NCBI RefSeq assembly: GCF_000337175.1 | Contig: NZ_AOIJ01000039.1 | Location: 1 to 61,044, forward strand | Direction of reading: 5' to 3' | DNA length: 61,044 nucleotides | From: Natrinema gari JCM 14663 | GTDB taxonomy: Archaea; Halobacteriota; Halobacteria; Halobacteriales; Natrialbaceae | In this document: piece by piece, positions 25,479 through 34,827 of the stretch | Layout: the number at the start of each line of letters is the position of its first letter | Numbering within the stretch: position 1 is the stretch's first letter | Made by a program: the position numbers and the translations under genes | The notes under the pieces: generated by a model | Told to the model about the DNA's origin: nothing | Databases searched by the model: none | Seen by the model: the letters and a program-made list of their open reading frames with translations, nothing else

Positions 25479-26644
25479 TGGACCTACAGGAGCGCATCGC
25501 TCGTCGACGATCGGCGCGACGGGGCTCGCGCGTCGTCGTCGACCGCGAACAGCTCAGCCCGGTCGTCCACCGGCCGGAGCCGGTCGGTCGCGGCCCCGTC
25601 CTGGAGCAACTCCTCGACGCGCTCGAGCCGGTCTTCGATGGCGAACTCCCGCCGCCGGTCGCGGTGGTCGGGCCGTCGGGAGCGGGCACCTCCGCGATCG
25701 TGACGGCGCTGTTCGACGCGTTGAATCAGCAGTTCGGCGGCTCGGACCGGACGATCGCCACGACGACGCGGGGCGGGAGCACCGAGCCGGTCACGTGGTT
25801 CGTCACCGTCGACGGCCGCCACGTCGAGAGCCCGTTCGCGTTCTACCGGGCCGTCCTCTCGGGCATCTCGAGCGAGCGGGTCCCCGAAAGCGGCGTCGGG
25901 ACCGACGACTTGCGCGAGCGCCTGTCCGACAGGCTCGCCCGCACCGATCGTCGCGCAATCGTCGCGATCGACCACCACGACGAACCGGAGACGCTCGGTG
26001 CCGAGCGCGTCCACGAACTGCTGGCACCGGTCGAGGACTGCACCGCCACCGTCGCGGTTGGACAGCGAGCGCCCGACGACCATCGAGGCCCCACGGTCAC
26101 CGTTCCCGCCTACCGCGATCACGAACTCGTCGACATCGTGACCGACCGCGCCTCGACGGGGCTGGCTGCCGGCGTGCTCGATCACGACGCCGTTCGGGAA
26201 CTCGCCGGCTGGGCCGACGGGAACGCACACGACGCGCTCGCGGCCCTGTTCGGAGCGGCCGTCCTCGCGAGCGAGGCCGACGCGGACCGGATCGAGCCGA
26301 CCCACCTCGAGCAAGCGTGGGCCGACGTGCCCGACGACGGCGTCCACGTCAGTCGAGCGCTTGCGCTGTCCAAGACTCGCCAGCGGGTATTGATAGAACT
26401 GGTCGATCTCGGGCCGGGCGAGCGGTCGATTCGCGAGATCGCGACCGCGATCGCGGATCGGTCGTCGCTGACCGCCGGGACGGTCAAGCGGTTCCTCTAC
26501 GAACTCGCCGACCGCGGCGTCATCGAACGGCTCCCGCTCTCGACCGCCGACAACGGTAGCGGTCGCCAGCCGAGCACGGTCGCGATTCGGTTTCCGACGA
26601 TCGCGTTCCGAGCATTGAGCCCGATCGGACGGGAGTCGCCGTGA
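25478..26644 (+). CDS. Orc1/Cdc6-like AAA+ protein with altered Walker A
   Basis: 388 residues. RPEPVGRGPVLEQLLDALEP is the usual Orc1/Cdc6 entry. The P-loop reads GPSGAGTSA (65-73), with Thr71 where the ATP-binding Lys belongs; the Walker B reads AIVAIDHHDE (163-169). Residues about 310-385 form a winged helix (SIREIATAIADRSSLTAGTVKRFLYELADRG). It is co-transcribed with glpC (TAATG), far from any visible origin, so replication initiation is unlikely; a DNA-binding regulator that does not hydrolyse ATP is more plausible. The CHAT gene follows 88 bp later. Confidence 0.78.
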   Translation: MDLQERIARRRSARRGSRVVVDREQLSPVVHRPEPVGRGPVLEQLLDALEPVFDGELPPPVAVVGPSGAGTSAIVTALFDALNQQFGGSDRTIATTTRGGSTEPVTWFVTVDGRHVESPFAFYRAVLSGISSERVPESGVGTDDLRERLSDRLARTDRRAIVAIDHHDEPETLGAERVHELLAPVEDCTATVAVGQRAPDDHRGPTVTVPAYRDHELVDIVTDRASTGLAAGVLDHDAVRELAGWADGNAHDALAALFGAAVLASEADADRIEPTHLEQAWADVPDDGVHVSRALALSKTRQRVLIELVDLGPGERSIREIATAIADRSSLTAGTVKRFLYELADRGVIERLPLSTADNGSGRQPSTVAIRFPTIAFRALSPIGRESP

Positions 26645-26732
26645 GCACCCCCCGGCCGCGAACGCGAGGCGGGGTCTCGACAGATGGACAATCTATTTTG
26701 TCACTCCCGGAGAACGGTCGTAGTAACCGGGT

Positions 26733-28808
26733 ATGACGATCGAGTTCACTGAGACGGCGGACGAGACCGGGCTCGAGGTATACGACTCGATCGAACAACG
26801 CCGCCTTCACATCGGGACACCATCGCCCGTTTCGCCGGCCGTACTCGAACCCGATCGGTTCCGTTTCCCGATCGACAAGAAGTGCGCTATCGAGACGGAC
26901 GCGCTCGTCTTCGACCAATTGTACTCCGTTACCGTTCACAACAGCACCGGGCAAACCGAAACGAGCCTCGACGCCGGAGAGACGGTTCGGCTCGAGGAAC
27001 GGACCCAGTTCGTCGGACTGAGCGGCCCGATCAGACTGTACTGCCGGATCGATGCCGCCGGCACCATCGATATCGGGCTCACGTCGATCCGGATCACGTT
27101 CGACGAGGCGACCGAAATCGAAGTCGGTGCCCGGTCGCCACACGACCGACCGGCGGCGACGATCACGACGCCGCCGGACATCGAATCGATGATGGAGGCC
27201 GTGTCGGCGCTGCCGTCCGCTTTGAAGACGACATCGCCCGAGCGGACGTGGCCGACGCTGCGCGGCCATCCGCCGCTGATCGAACTCGGGGATCGACTCC
27301 GGATTCCGGACACCGTCGACCGACCGGACGGCGACATGATCCTCACGGTGCCACCGGAACGCAGTGCCCTCTATCAGGCGGCCCCGCTGGGATTCTTCCT
27401 TGGGGCAACGATTCGACCGGGCCGAGAGCCAACCCTCGAGACGCCGCGGTTCGAACACCCACTGACGGCCGAGCACTCGTTCGAAGACGCGGTCGCCAGA
27501 CTGCTGAAACGGTTCTTCTTTCTCGACTGTCTGACGCGAACTGAGGGGTTCTATCGGTACGAACTCAGCGAACGGCGGCTGCTCGAGGACGAATTGCCGT
27601 ACGATCTCGCGGAGATGTACGCGGCGGCCCTCCCGGAGCGACTCGACCGGTATCTCGACGTGCCATACGACCAACTGGCGTCGCACATGCCGCGCTGGCC
27701 GTTGACCGCACACGTGCCGCCGGAGCCCGACACCGTCGAACTGTTACCGTTCATCGTCAACGAACTCGGCGTCGTTCGCGACGTACACGGAACCCCGCCC
27801 GAAACGGTCCCCGAGTCCGGCAGCGCGACGGGACTCGCCCGGTCCGTGAGTCGGACCCGCGATTCGTCACGGACGCCACGACCCGACCGGTCGTTCGTCG
27901 TCCCCGACATCACTGACGAATCGGTCGAGCACGCCTGGTTCGGCGACGACGTTCCACAGCAGGCCTCGAAGGCAACGCTCGAGGCGTACCGCAATCAGCT
28001 CGCCCGCGACGCCAGAAACGAGTCGACCGAAATCCTGCTCGTCTGTAACGATGCGCGGATGCTCGGCGAACACGATGCGCTCGGTAACGTCTACGGGAAC
28101 CGAGAGGCCCTACCGTTCGAGATCCACTCGGAATTCGGCGTCGATACGGACCGTCTCGCCGACCTGCTTACCGATGGCGGCTACGACTTCTTCCACTACA
28201 TCGGTCACGCGACCGAGGACGGACTTCGCTGCCCCGACGGCGAACTCGACGTCCGCTCCCTCGAGTCGGTCGATCTCGGCGTCTTCTTCCTGAACGCCTG
28301 TCGATCGTACGAACAGGGGCTCGCGCTCACCCGTCGGGGTGCGTTCGGGGGCGTCAGTACGTACGCGGACATCGTCAACGACCGGGCCGTCGAGGCCGGA
28401 GAGACCATGGCTCGGTTGCTCAATCGAGGGTTCCCACTCCGGGCCGCGCTCGAAATCGCGCGGACGCACTCGTCGCTCGGGAAGCAGTACCTGATCGTCG
28501 GTGACGGATCGGCGGATATCGCACAGTCCGACGGCGGTGCACCCATGATCGTGGACCTCGAACGCGACGAGGGCGATCCGTTCGACTTCGCCGTCCAATC
28601 GTATTCGACCAAGGAGTTCAAACTGGGAACGGCGACGGAATCGACGCTTCCGACGGTCGCGGACCGTCACTTGAGCCCCGGTCGAACGTCGTTCTCGCGG
28701 GCTGACAGGGACGACGTTCGGGAGTATCTCATCTGGAACGAGGTGCCGATTCGGGTCGACAGCGAACTCCAGTGGAACGACGGCATCGGGTCACCGATCT
28801 TCGAGTAA
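26733..28808 (+). CDS. CHAT-domain (caspase-like) protease
   Basis: 691 residues. The C-terminal half (about 430-600) is a CHAT peptidase: ILLVCNDARM, then FFHYIGHATEDG with His492 and FFLNACRSYEQG with Cys523 as the catalytic dyad, followed by GAFGGVSTYADIVND and FPLRAALEIARTHSSLG. The N-terminal 1-350 is a beta-rich plus helical region specific to haloarchaeal relatives, of unknown role. No signal peptide or membrane segment. A weak TATA-like CTATTTTG lies about 36 bp before the ATG. A 44-codon membrane-peptide gene converges on it 75 bp downstream. The pair is a candidate protease-effector module. Confidence 0.85.
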   Translation: MTIEFTETADETGLEVYDSIEQRRLHIGTPSPVSPAVLEPDRFRFPIDKKCAIETDALVFDQLYSVTVHNSTGQTETSLDAGETVRLEERTQFVGLSGPIRLYCRIDAAGTIDIGLTSIRITFDEATEIEVGARSPHDRPAATITTPPDIESMMEAVSALPSALKTTSPERTWPTLRGHPPLIELGDRLRIPDTVDRPDGDMILTVPPERSALYQAAPLGFFLGATIRPGREPTLETPRFEHPLTAEHSFEDAVARLLKRFFFLDCLTRTEGFYRYELSERRLLEDELPYDLAEMYAAALPERLDRYLDVPYDQLASHMPRWPLTAHVPPEPDTVELLPFIVNELGVVRDVHGTPPETVPESGSATGLARSVSRTRDSSRTPRPDRSFVVPDITDESVEHAWFGDDVPQQASKATLEAYRNQLARDARNESTEILLVCNDARMLGEHDALGNVYGNREALPFEIHSEFGVDTDRLADLLTDGGYDFFHYIGHATEDGLRCPDGELDVRSLESVDLGVFFLNACRSYEQGLALTRRGAFGGVSTYADIVNDRAVEAGETMARLLNRGFPLRAALEIARTHSSLGKQYLIVGDGSADIAQSDGGAPMIVDLERDEGDPFDFAVQSYSTKEFKLGTATESTLPTVADRHLSPGRTSFSRADRDDVREYLIWNEVPIRVDSELQWNDGIGSPIFE

Positions 28809-28883
28809 TCAATCGCGGGAGAACAGGAACGGATCGATACCGCGTCGTTCGGCAAACGCTTTTTCGCGAATCGAAGCGACCGA

Positions 28884-29018
28884 TTACGGTCCGATTTGGG
28901 ACGAACTTCCTGCAACCACCGTTCCGGCCTGACTGAGCAGGACGAACATGGTGAACAGCGCGCCGATCATTCGTGGGTTCTGTGCGAGATAGTCCTTCAT
29001 GCTGTCTTTCGCGGACAT
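28884..29018 (-). CDS. 44-residue single-pass membrane peptide beside CHAT protease
   Basis: Opens MSAKDSMKDYLAQNPRMIGA, then a hydrophobic helix (MIGALFTMFVLLSQAGTVVA) and a short polar tail GSSSQIGP. The sequence type is a conserved small haloarchaeal family (I associate it with the DUF7503 group) often found next to CHAT genes; this link is from memory. It has a strong TATA box (29046-29056) and an inverted repeat between TATA and ATG, so it is tightly controlled. It may be a membrane-acting effector or a substrate of the protease. Confidence 0.78.
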   Translation of the reverse strand: MSAKDSMKDYLAQNPRMIGALFTMFVLLSQAGTVVAGSSSQIGP

Positions 29019-29024
29019 TGCATT

Positions 29025-29058
29025 CCAACGGTTGTGGCCGTTGGAAATAAATTTATCT
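29025..29058 (-). promoter_or_regulatory. Promoter and inverted repeat of the 44-residue membrane peptide
   Basis: On the minus strand a TATA box (GATAAATTTATTT, about 29046-29058) is followed by CCAACGG-CCACAA-CCGTTGG (29025-29044) and then, 6 bp on, the ATG. TATA centre to ATG is about 33 bp, so the repeat covers the DNA just ahead of or at the start of transcription. This is a classic place for a repressor. Confidence 0.65.
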
Positions 29059-29607
29059 AATAGTTACATATATGAATTATTATAGCAGAAGTGAACTCCA
29101 ATACAGGACGGTGACACCGGTCACACGCCGGATCTCGAGCCTGAAGGATGACTCACTGGGCCCGAAGTCACGGTCTCCCGGCGAGCGAATCGCCAGCAGT
29201 ATCGTCGCCGGTGTCGAAATCGCGCCCACGGCCCTGTCTTCGTCCTCGACCACGCTGCCGCGAGTCGGTACCGCTCTCCGAACACGCCACTTCGGCGGTT
29301 TATCGAAGCGGATGTAATCGCCACTAAAGTGCTTTCACACTGCTCACGAAGCAGTCGTAGAGCGGGTATGCTGACTCACGGCCGCTCTCGGCCCCTATTT
29401 CTGACCTGATGTCGCCACTCGACCGAGCGGCGACTCGAGAAGACACGAGATCGTCACACCCGTACTGCGGAGACGCTACCGATCGACTCGACGAACATCC
29501 GCCGAACGACACCAGCGCGTATCTCGCTCGAGAGTGAGCGAGCGTTCGTGTAAGACCACCACGTTTTCCGCCGACCGTCAGTCACGACGAGCGGCGTTTG
29601 CAACGGC
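29059..29607. other. Intergenic stretch without an intact gene
   Basis: About 550 bp before the end of aglB. A minus-strand frame near 29090-29330 reads like protein (RFDKPPKWRVRRAVP, later STPATILLAIRSPGDRDFG) and ends at a stop, but it has no start codon and is closed upstream, so it is at most a gene relic. Other short frames are not supported. Confidence 0.4.
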
Positions 29608-32520
29608 TTAGTGGGCCGGCTCGACCGCAACCGCGGAGATCGATGCTGCCGATTCGTTCTCGGCCGTTCCGTCGTCCGCCGATCCGGCGTCGCTCGAGTC
29701 CGCAGTCCCATCGTCGGCGGTTTCGTTGCCGGTCGTTTCGTTGCTCTCGTTGCCACTGGGCTGTTCTTCGGTCTCGACTTCCTCGAGACTGACATCGACC
29801 GTGTCGCCGTTGACGACGGCCGTTTCGGAGACGGCCGTCTCGCCGTTGTACTGCGTCGTGCCGTCGTCGCCCGAAACCACCGCGCCGATGGTGTAGTTGC
29901 TCGTGGCTTCGACGCTGCTGTTGGTGTAGCCGTCGTCAACGCCGAGTGCGTCGTCGGTCGCGTACGGCACGGTCAACTCGAAGCTTCCGTCCGCAGCGGG
30001 GTCGGCCTGCTGCGTGTACGTGAACGTTCGGCCGGTGTCGGTCTCGAGTTGGACGCCGGCTCTGACCGTCGCGTTCTCGGGATCGATTCCGCTCGCGCCG
30101 TCGATGTTCCCGGTGATGGTTGCACCCTCGACGCGCTCGAAGGTCTTCACCGACGAGACGACGTGGGCGTCCCACATCGGGGTTCCGAGGCCCTGATACA
30201 CCTGGTTGTTACTGCGGGCTGCGGCGAGTTGCGTCTGGAGCGATTGCGTCTGGTTACTCCAGCCGGAGCCTCTGAGCGAGACCGAGTTCCGGGGCAACAG
30301 CCCACCGCGTCCCCGCATTCCGCCGACGACGGAATACTCGTCGCTTTCGTGAACGAGCCGGTAGTGTTCCATCCGCGCGGCGTCTTGGAGGTACAGCGAC
30401 GCCATCGTCGTGTTATCGTAGTTGTCGTTTACGGTCGGTGCCCGTACCGTTTCGTTACCGACCTGGAACTGTTGGTTCTCGACGTACGAGCCGTAATCGG
30501 GCCCCGACCACTGCGTGATCGCCCCGAACTTCCCGCCGGCCATCTCGTCGTCGATCATGACGTATCGGATCTCCTCGTCGGTCTCGTTCCCTTCCACGAT
30601 CGACTCGAGTTCCGCGGAAGACTTATCCGCGACGGAGCCGCCGGCGGCGATCCCGTCGAGGATCAGTTCCGCTCGCTCCTCGGACTGGGCAGTCAGATAC
30701 GCCGACGACGACCTCGCGTTCTGCTGGAACGGGTTCGAGTGGGGGATCCGTTCGGCCTGGGTCGTCACCAGGTGGCCGTAGTCCCACCAGGACATGACCC
30801 CGTACGACCCGTCGGGATAGTCGTAATCACCGTCCTCGGGGGTGTACGTGCCGTAGTAATCGAGCTGACTAGCGTTATCCGCACCGCCGTAGTTGCCGAC
30901 CGCGGGCGTGTTCTCCTGGAGCCACTCGTTCGACCCCTCCCACTTCATCGAACTCGACTGTGGCCCGGTCTGTTCCGCCTGCCCCCAGGCCGTTGCGGCT
31001 GCCAACGGCGGCAACAATGGAGCAAACAGGAGCAAGACGACCAGCGCGATCGCGATGACTTGATAGGTCTCGACCGATCGCAGCGACTCGAGACCGCCCG
31101 TCAGATCCAGACTGAAGAGTTGGACGAGTTCCGCGACGAACGCGGCGTTAACGATCGCGACCGCGAGGAGGAGGTAGTACGAGAAGCGGATCTGGGTCGC
31201 CGCCATGCTGATCAGGAACACCGACCAGACGACGACGAGCGTGTGTTCGGCGCGGAACTTGCGGCCCAGAAGGGGACGAAGCAGGAGGAACGCCAGTCCG
31301 GCAACCATCGTGACGAACGCGCTCCCGAACTCGGCGAACGTGTGGTTCAGGAAGTTCTCCGGCGGGGATGCTTCCTGAATGGTGATGTCGGTAGTCGTCC
31401 CGCCGAAGGGAAGCATCCGTCGGGTCGCGTTCCCGACGATCGTATCGAACAAGTCGGGGAGAGCGAGCCACATTACCAGGAACGTCGCGGCGATGAGTCC
31501 ACCGACCGCGACGGGATAGTATCGGCGGTCGAGGTGCCGATCGTTCCACTGTCGGGCGAGCCAGGCCATGAAGACACAGCCAGCAGCCACGAGGACGGCG
31601 GTCAAGGGCTGGAGGAGACCGAAGCTCGTCGAGCCGGTACTCCCCGGTGCTTCGATGAGCAGTGCGGTCAACACGGCAGTCACGCCGAGACTCACTGCAC
31701 CGACGAATGCGATGTGATCCGGCGAGACCCCGCGTACGTAATCGAGCGAGAGCTGGACGGTAAAGAACACCGCGAGGATTCCGATCAGTAGGACCGCAGA
31801 CGGCCAGATCCAGATGTAGAGCGTGAGCGCGAGTCCCGCCAGCCCGCTGTAGATGGCGGGCGTTCGGAGTGCGTTCCAGTCTCGATCGGCGACGAGTTCG
31901 TAGATCGGCTTTTCGCGTTCGGCGACGGTGACCGCGACCATCATCGCGAGGACCGCGAGACCCATAAACAGGACCTCGGCGACGTGGTGGTCGAGTTGCC
32001 CGACCGTCGATCGACTCAGGAACTGGCCCCGGGAAAGAGCAAGAATCAGCACGGAGACGATCCCGCCGATCGTGCCGCCGAGCCGGCGACCGGCGTAGAA
32101 GACCGGAATCGCCACGAGCGCGGCCATGACCGGAATCGAAAGCAGTGAGACCGTATACAGCGTTTCGGCCGACGGATTACCGAGTCCGACGATCATCGCT
32201 ACAGTGACGATGAGTTGGTCGAACAGCGTTCCGAACTGGCCGACGTAGGTGCCGGTCGGGAACCCGGTCCAGGCCTCGTACGGCATCGTGTGCGGATAGT
32301 TCTCCGCCGTCCAGTTGATCGTCCGCCAGTGATACCACGAGTCGATGCCCGCCAGCGCGGGCGTTCCGTCTTCGGTGACGAACCGGCCGTACGACTGGGT
32401 TCGCAACCAGACCATAAACAGCATCACGACCCCCAGAACGGGGAGGTGATACCAATCTCGGAACGACTCGAGGAGGGTCGCTTCGGTCCCGTCCTCGACG
32501 CGTTCGGTGTCGGTACTCAT
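29608..32520 (-). CDS. aglB: Dolichyl-phosphooligosaccharide-protein oligosaccharyltransferase
   Basis: 970 residues from ATG 32520. About 12-13 membrane helices fill the first 510 residues; the external loop contains the metal-binding GIDSWYHWR (Asp60) and QLDHHVAE (Asp177). The catalytic WWDYG motif is at 578-582. A long external C-terminal domain ends in a Glu/Asp/Ser/Thr-rich, Asn-X-Thr-rich tail. It transfers the lipid-linked glycan to Asn-X-Ser/Thr of exported proteins such as the S-layer glycoprotein. It is divergent from aglG; a TATA-like stretch lies at 32551-32563. Confidence 0.97.
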   Translation of the reverse strand: MSTDTERVEDGTEATLLESFRDWYHLPVLGVVMLFMVWLRTQSYGRFVTEDGTPALAGIDSWYHWRTINWTAENYPHTMPYEAWTGFPTGTYVGQFGTLFDQLIVTVAMIVGLGNPSAETLYTVSLLSIPVMAALVAIPVFYAGRRLGGTIGGIVSVLILALSRGQFLSRSTVGQLDHHVAEVLFMGLAVLAMMVAVTVAEREKPIYELVADRDWNALRTPAIYSGLAGLALTLYIWIWPSAVLLIGILAVFFTVQLSLDYVRGVSPDHIAFVGAVSLGVTAVLTALLIEAPGSTGSTSFGLLQPLTAVLVAAGCVFMAWLARQWNDRHLDRRYYPVAVGGLIAATFLVMWLALPDLFDTIVGNATRRMLPFGGTTTDITIQEASPPENFLNHTFAEFGSAFVTMVAGLAFLLLRPLLGRKFRAEHTLVVVWSVFLISMAATQIRFSYYLLLAVAIVNAAFVAELVQLFSLDLTGGLESLRSVETYQVIAIALVVLLLFAPLLPPLAAATAWGQAEQTGPQSSSMKWEGSNEWLQENTPAVGNYGGADNASQLDYYGTYTPEDGDYDYPDGSYGVMSWWDYGHLVTTQAERIPHSNPFQQNARSSSAYLTAQSEERAELILDGIAAGGSVADKSSAELESIVEGNETDEEIRYVMIDDEMAGGKFGAITQWSGPDYGSYVENQQFQVGNETVRAPTVNDNYDNTTMASLYLQDAARMEHYRLVHESDEYSVVGGMRGRGGLLPRNSVSLRGSGWSNQTQSLQTQLAAARSNNQVYQGLGTPMWDAHVVSSVKTFERVEGATITGNIDGASGIDPENATVRAGVQLETDTGRTFTYTQQADPAADGSFELTVPYATDDALGVDDGYTNSSVEATSNYTIGAVVSGDDGTTQYNGETAVSETAVVNGDTVDVSLEEVETEEQPSGNESNETTGNETADDGTADSSDAGSADDGTAENESAASISAVAVEPAH

Positions 32521-32550
32521 TAGCTTGCACCAGACCCAACCCAAGAATAA

Positions 32551-32563
32551 GTCTTATTATATA
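32551..32563 (-). promoter_or_regulatory. aglB TATA box
   Basis: TATATAATAAGAC on the minus strand, about 37 bp before the aglB ATG, in the 166-bp divergent region shared with aglG. The plus-strand promoter of aglG is less obvious (AAAAAGCTTATTC near 32650). Confidence 0.6.
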
Positions 32564-32686
32564 CACGCGGCCGTTGGAGCCCCGGTCTCGAACCGTCTCG
32601 ACCGCGCGTCTCACTCCGGCGTGGCCGTCACGGCGACCTCATTCGAACGAAAAAGCTTATTCTCGACTCACCGAAATCCGACGGTA

Positions 32687-33646
32687 ATGAAGGTTTCCGT
32701 CGTCGTCTGTACCTACGCGATGGACCGCTACGATGTCTTTTCGGCGTGTGTCGACAGCGTCCTCGCTCAAACCTACGAGCCGCTTGAGGTCGTCCTGGTT
32801 GTCGACGGGAACGAGGCGGTTTTCGAGCGAGTCCGGGAAGACTATGGCGGCCTCGATGACGTTGTCCTGCACTGTAACGACGAAAACCAAGGGATTTCCT
32901 ACAGCCGAACGCGTGGCGCGAAGATCGCGACCGGGGATGTCGTCGCGTTCATCGACGACGACGCCGTCGCCGAGGACGACTGGGTGGCGGAGTTGGCTCG
33001 CGTCTACGACGAGACGGACGCGATCGCGGTCGGCGGTCACGTCGCGGCGGACTGGGTGACCGAAAAACCCGACTTCTTCCCCGCGGAGTTCTACTGGCTC
33101 GTCGGCTGTGACGAGCGCGGCATGGGTGAGCACATGGCGGAGTTGCGGAACACGTACGGCTCGAACATCTCGTTCCGGCGAGACGTGTTCCTGAACGTCG
33201 GCGGATACGACGAGAACACGGGCCGCAAGGGGGACCGGCACATTCAGGCCCACGAAGCGCCGGTCTGCATCAGAATGGCGAACGCGTACGGGAAAGGCGT
33301 GATCTACAACACCGACGCGGTGGTTCATCACAAACTGTTCGACTATCGCGGAGACTTCCGGTGGCTCGTGTTCCGTTCGTTCTGGCAGGGGTATTCGAAA
33401 CGGATCATGGACCTGTTGTTACCAGAGGCGTCGGGAGACAAAAACGAATACCTGCAACAGCTTCTGCTCGAGTTCGTCCCGAGTCGGCTGTCGGATCTCG
33501 TTCGGCGACCCTCGAGTGCGAAGGGCCAACAGCTCGTGACCATCTTCGTGTTCACTGCTGCGGTCGGCTTCGGCTACCTCTATGGACTTGCCGAAGTGGA
33601 TCGGGCGGAACTGACCGACGAACGCGAGGCTCCGAGCGGCGCGTAA
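32687..33646 (+). CDS. aglG: GT2 glucosyl-dolichyl phosphate glucuronosyltransferase
   Basis: 319 residues from ATG 32687. The GT-A fold shows MKVSVVVCTYAMDRYDVFSA, VLVVDGNEAVFERV, and the DxD-type FIDDDAVAEDDWV; NTYGSNISFRRDVFLNVGGYDENTGRKGD and QAHEAPVCIRM are characteristic of AglG. The C-terminal FVFTAAVGFGYLYGL is a membrane segment. In Haloferax AglG adds glucuronate to the second position of the dolichol-linked N-glycan. The sequence follows the Haloferax protein closely from memory. Divergent from aglB. Confidence 0.85.
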   Translation: MKVSVVVCTYAMDRYDVFSACVDSVLAQTYEPLEVVLVVDGNEAVFERVREDYGGLDDVVLHCNDENQGISYSRTRGAKIATGDVVAFIDDDAVAEDDWVAELARVYDETDAIAVGGHVAADWVTEKPDFFPAEFYWLVGCDERGMGEHMAELRNTYGSNISFRRDVFLNVGGYDENTGRKGDRHIQAHEAPVCIRMANAYGKGVIYNTDAVVHHKLFDYRGDFRWLVFRSFWQGYSKRIMDLLLPEASGDKNEYLQQLLLEFVPSRLSDLVRRPSSAKGQQLVTIFVFTAAVGFGYLYGLAEVDRAELTDEREAPSGA

Positions 33647-33660
33647 GCCTGCACGATCGA

Positions 33661-34827
33661 TCATTCGCCGGCCTCGTACTCCTCGTACCACGATGGCGTG
33701 ATATCGGCGCTCGAGACGGCCGCATCGACCGCCGCCCGCATCCCCTCGTGGAACGCGTCGACGGAGAACCGATCGGCGAAGGCGGCGATCTCCGACGGCG
33801 ACCAGTCGACCCCCTCCGTCTCGAACCGCCGAACCGTCTCGGTCAGCGACGGGCCGGCCTCGCCGGCTCGCGTGTGTGAGTAGCCGTTCTTCCTGTCGAC
33901 GACCTGAAACTGTGTCATCCCCTCTTTAACGCCGAGCAGCGGTGTGCCGGCCGCCAGCGCCTCGACCGGAGCGATCCCGAAGTCCTCGTCGCGGCCATTG
34001 AACACGAAAGCCTTCGCGCCCGACAGCAAGCGTCGTTTCTCGGCCTCGTCGACGTAGCCCAGGAACTCGACGTTGTCGCTGGCCAGTCGCTCGAGGCGCT
34101 CGCGTTCCGGGCCGTCGCCGGCGACGAGCAATCGACTCTCGAGGTCGTTGAACGCCTTGACGATCCCGTCGACGTCTTTGTGCCAGTCCAGCCGCGAGAG
34201 GGTCACGTAGTACTCGCCGGTCTCCTCGTCGTTCGGGTCGTATTCGTGGGTGTCGACGGGCGGGTAGACAACGCTGATCTTCTCGCTCGGGACGCCCCAG
34301 TAGCGCTCGACGCGGCGCTTGACGAGTTCGGAGTTGACGACGTAGCGGTCGGGCCGGTGAGTGTTGTGATCGAACAGGACCCGGATCGCGTAGTGAAGGA
34401 GCAATCGGAGCCGGGAGAACCGGGCGGAGTCGACCTCGCTGATCTGGTCGGACTGTCTGCGGTTCGTGTGATGGACGTAGGCGACCCAGGTCTGTTCGGT
34501 CGGGGCGACGTAAAATAGCGGCTCGTTCCCGCTGGTAACGAGAACGTCGTACTCTCGCAAGGGCTCGGCGAGCTGCCAGCCCACGAGGTGTGCGAGCTGC
34601 CGCGCCAGTCCGCCCCGCTCGAGGGCGCGGTTCAGTACCCGGCCCTGGATGAGCTGTTCAGCTTCGATATCGGCCGGCTCGATGGACTCATCGCGCCACC
34701 CGACGTAGAACGGTGCGTCCTCGAAGACGCGAGCGAGTTCCCAGGCGAGGCGATCGCCGCCGCCGTTTGCGTGTTCGCCCCAGTGGGCGATCGCAAGGCT
34801 CGAGCGAGGGTCGGGATCTTCTGCCAT
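33661..34827 (-). CDS. GT-B glycosyltransferase, family 4 type, of the agl cluster
   Basis: 388 residues. The N-terminal domain opens AIAHWGEHANGGGDRLAWEL; the C-terminal Rossmann domain shows YYVTLSRLDWHKDVDGIVKA, LLVAGDGPERERL and NGRDEDFGIAPVEALAAG. It is convergent with aglG and probably adds a sugar to the dolichol-linked N-glycan. It parallels the partial GT at 1-699 in length and motifs. AT-rich DNA upstream marks the edge of the 34.8-38.9 kb scar. Confidence 0.88.
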   Translation of the reverse strand: MAEDPDPRSSLAIAHWGEHANGGGDRLAWELARVFEDAPFYVGWRDESIEPADIEAEQLIQGRVLNRALERGGLARQLAHLVGWQLAEPLREYDVLVTSGNEPLFYVAPTEQTWVAYVHHTNRRQSDQISEVDSARFSRLRLLLHYAIRVLFDHNTHRPDRYVVNSELVKRRVERYWGVPSEKISVVYPPVDTHEYDPNDEETGEYYVTLSRLDWHKDVDGIVKAFNDLESRLLVAGDGPERERLERLASDNVEFLGYVDEAEKRRLLSGAKAFVFNGRDEDFGIAPVEALAAGTPLLGVKEGMTQFQVVDRKNGYSHTRAGEAGPSLTETVRRFETEGVDWSPSEIAAFADRFSVDAFHEGMRAAVDAAVSSADITPSWYEEYEAGE

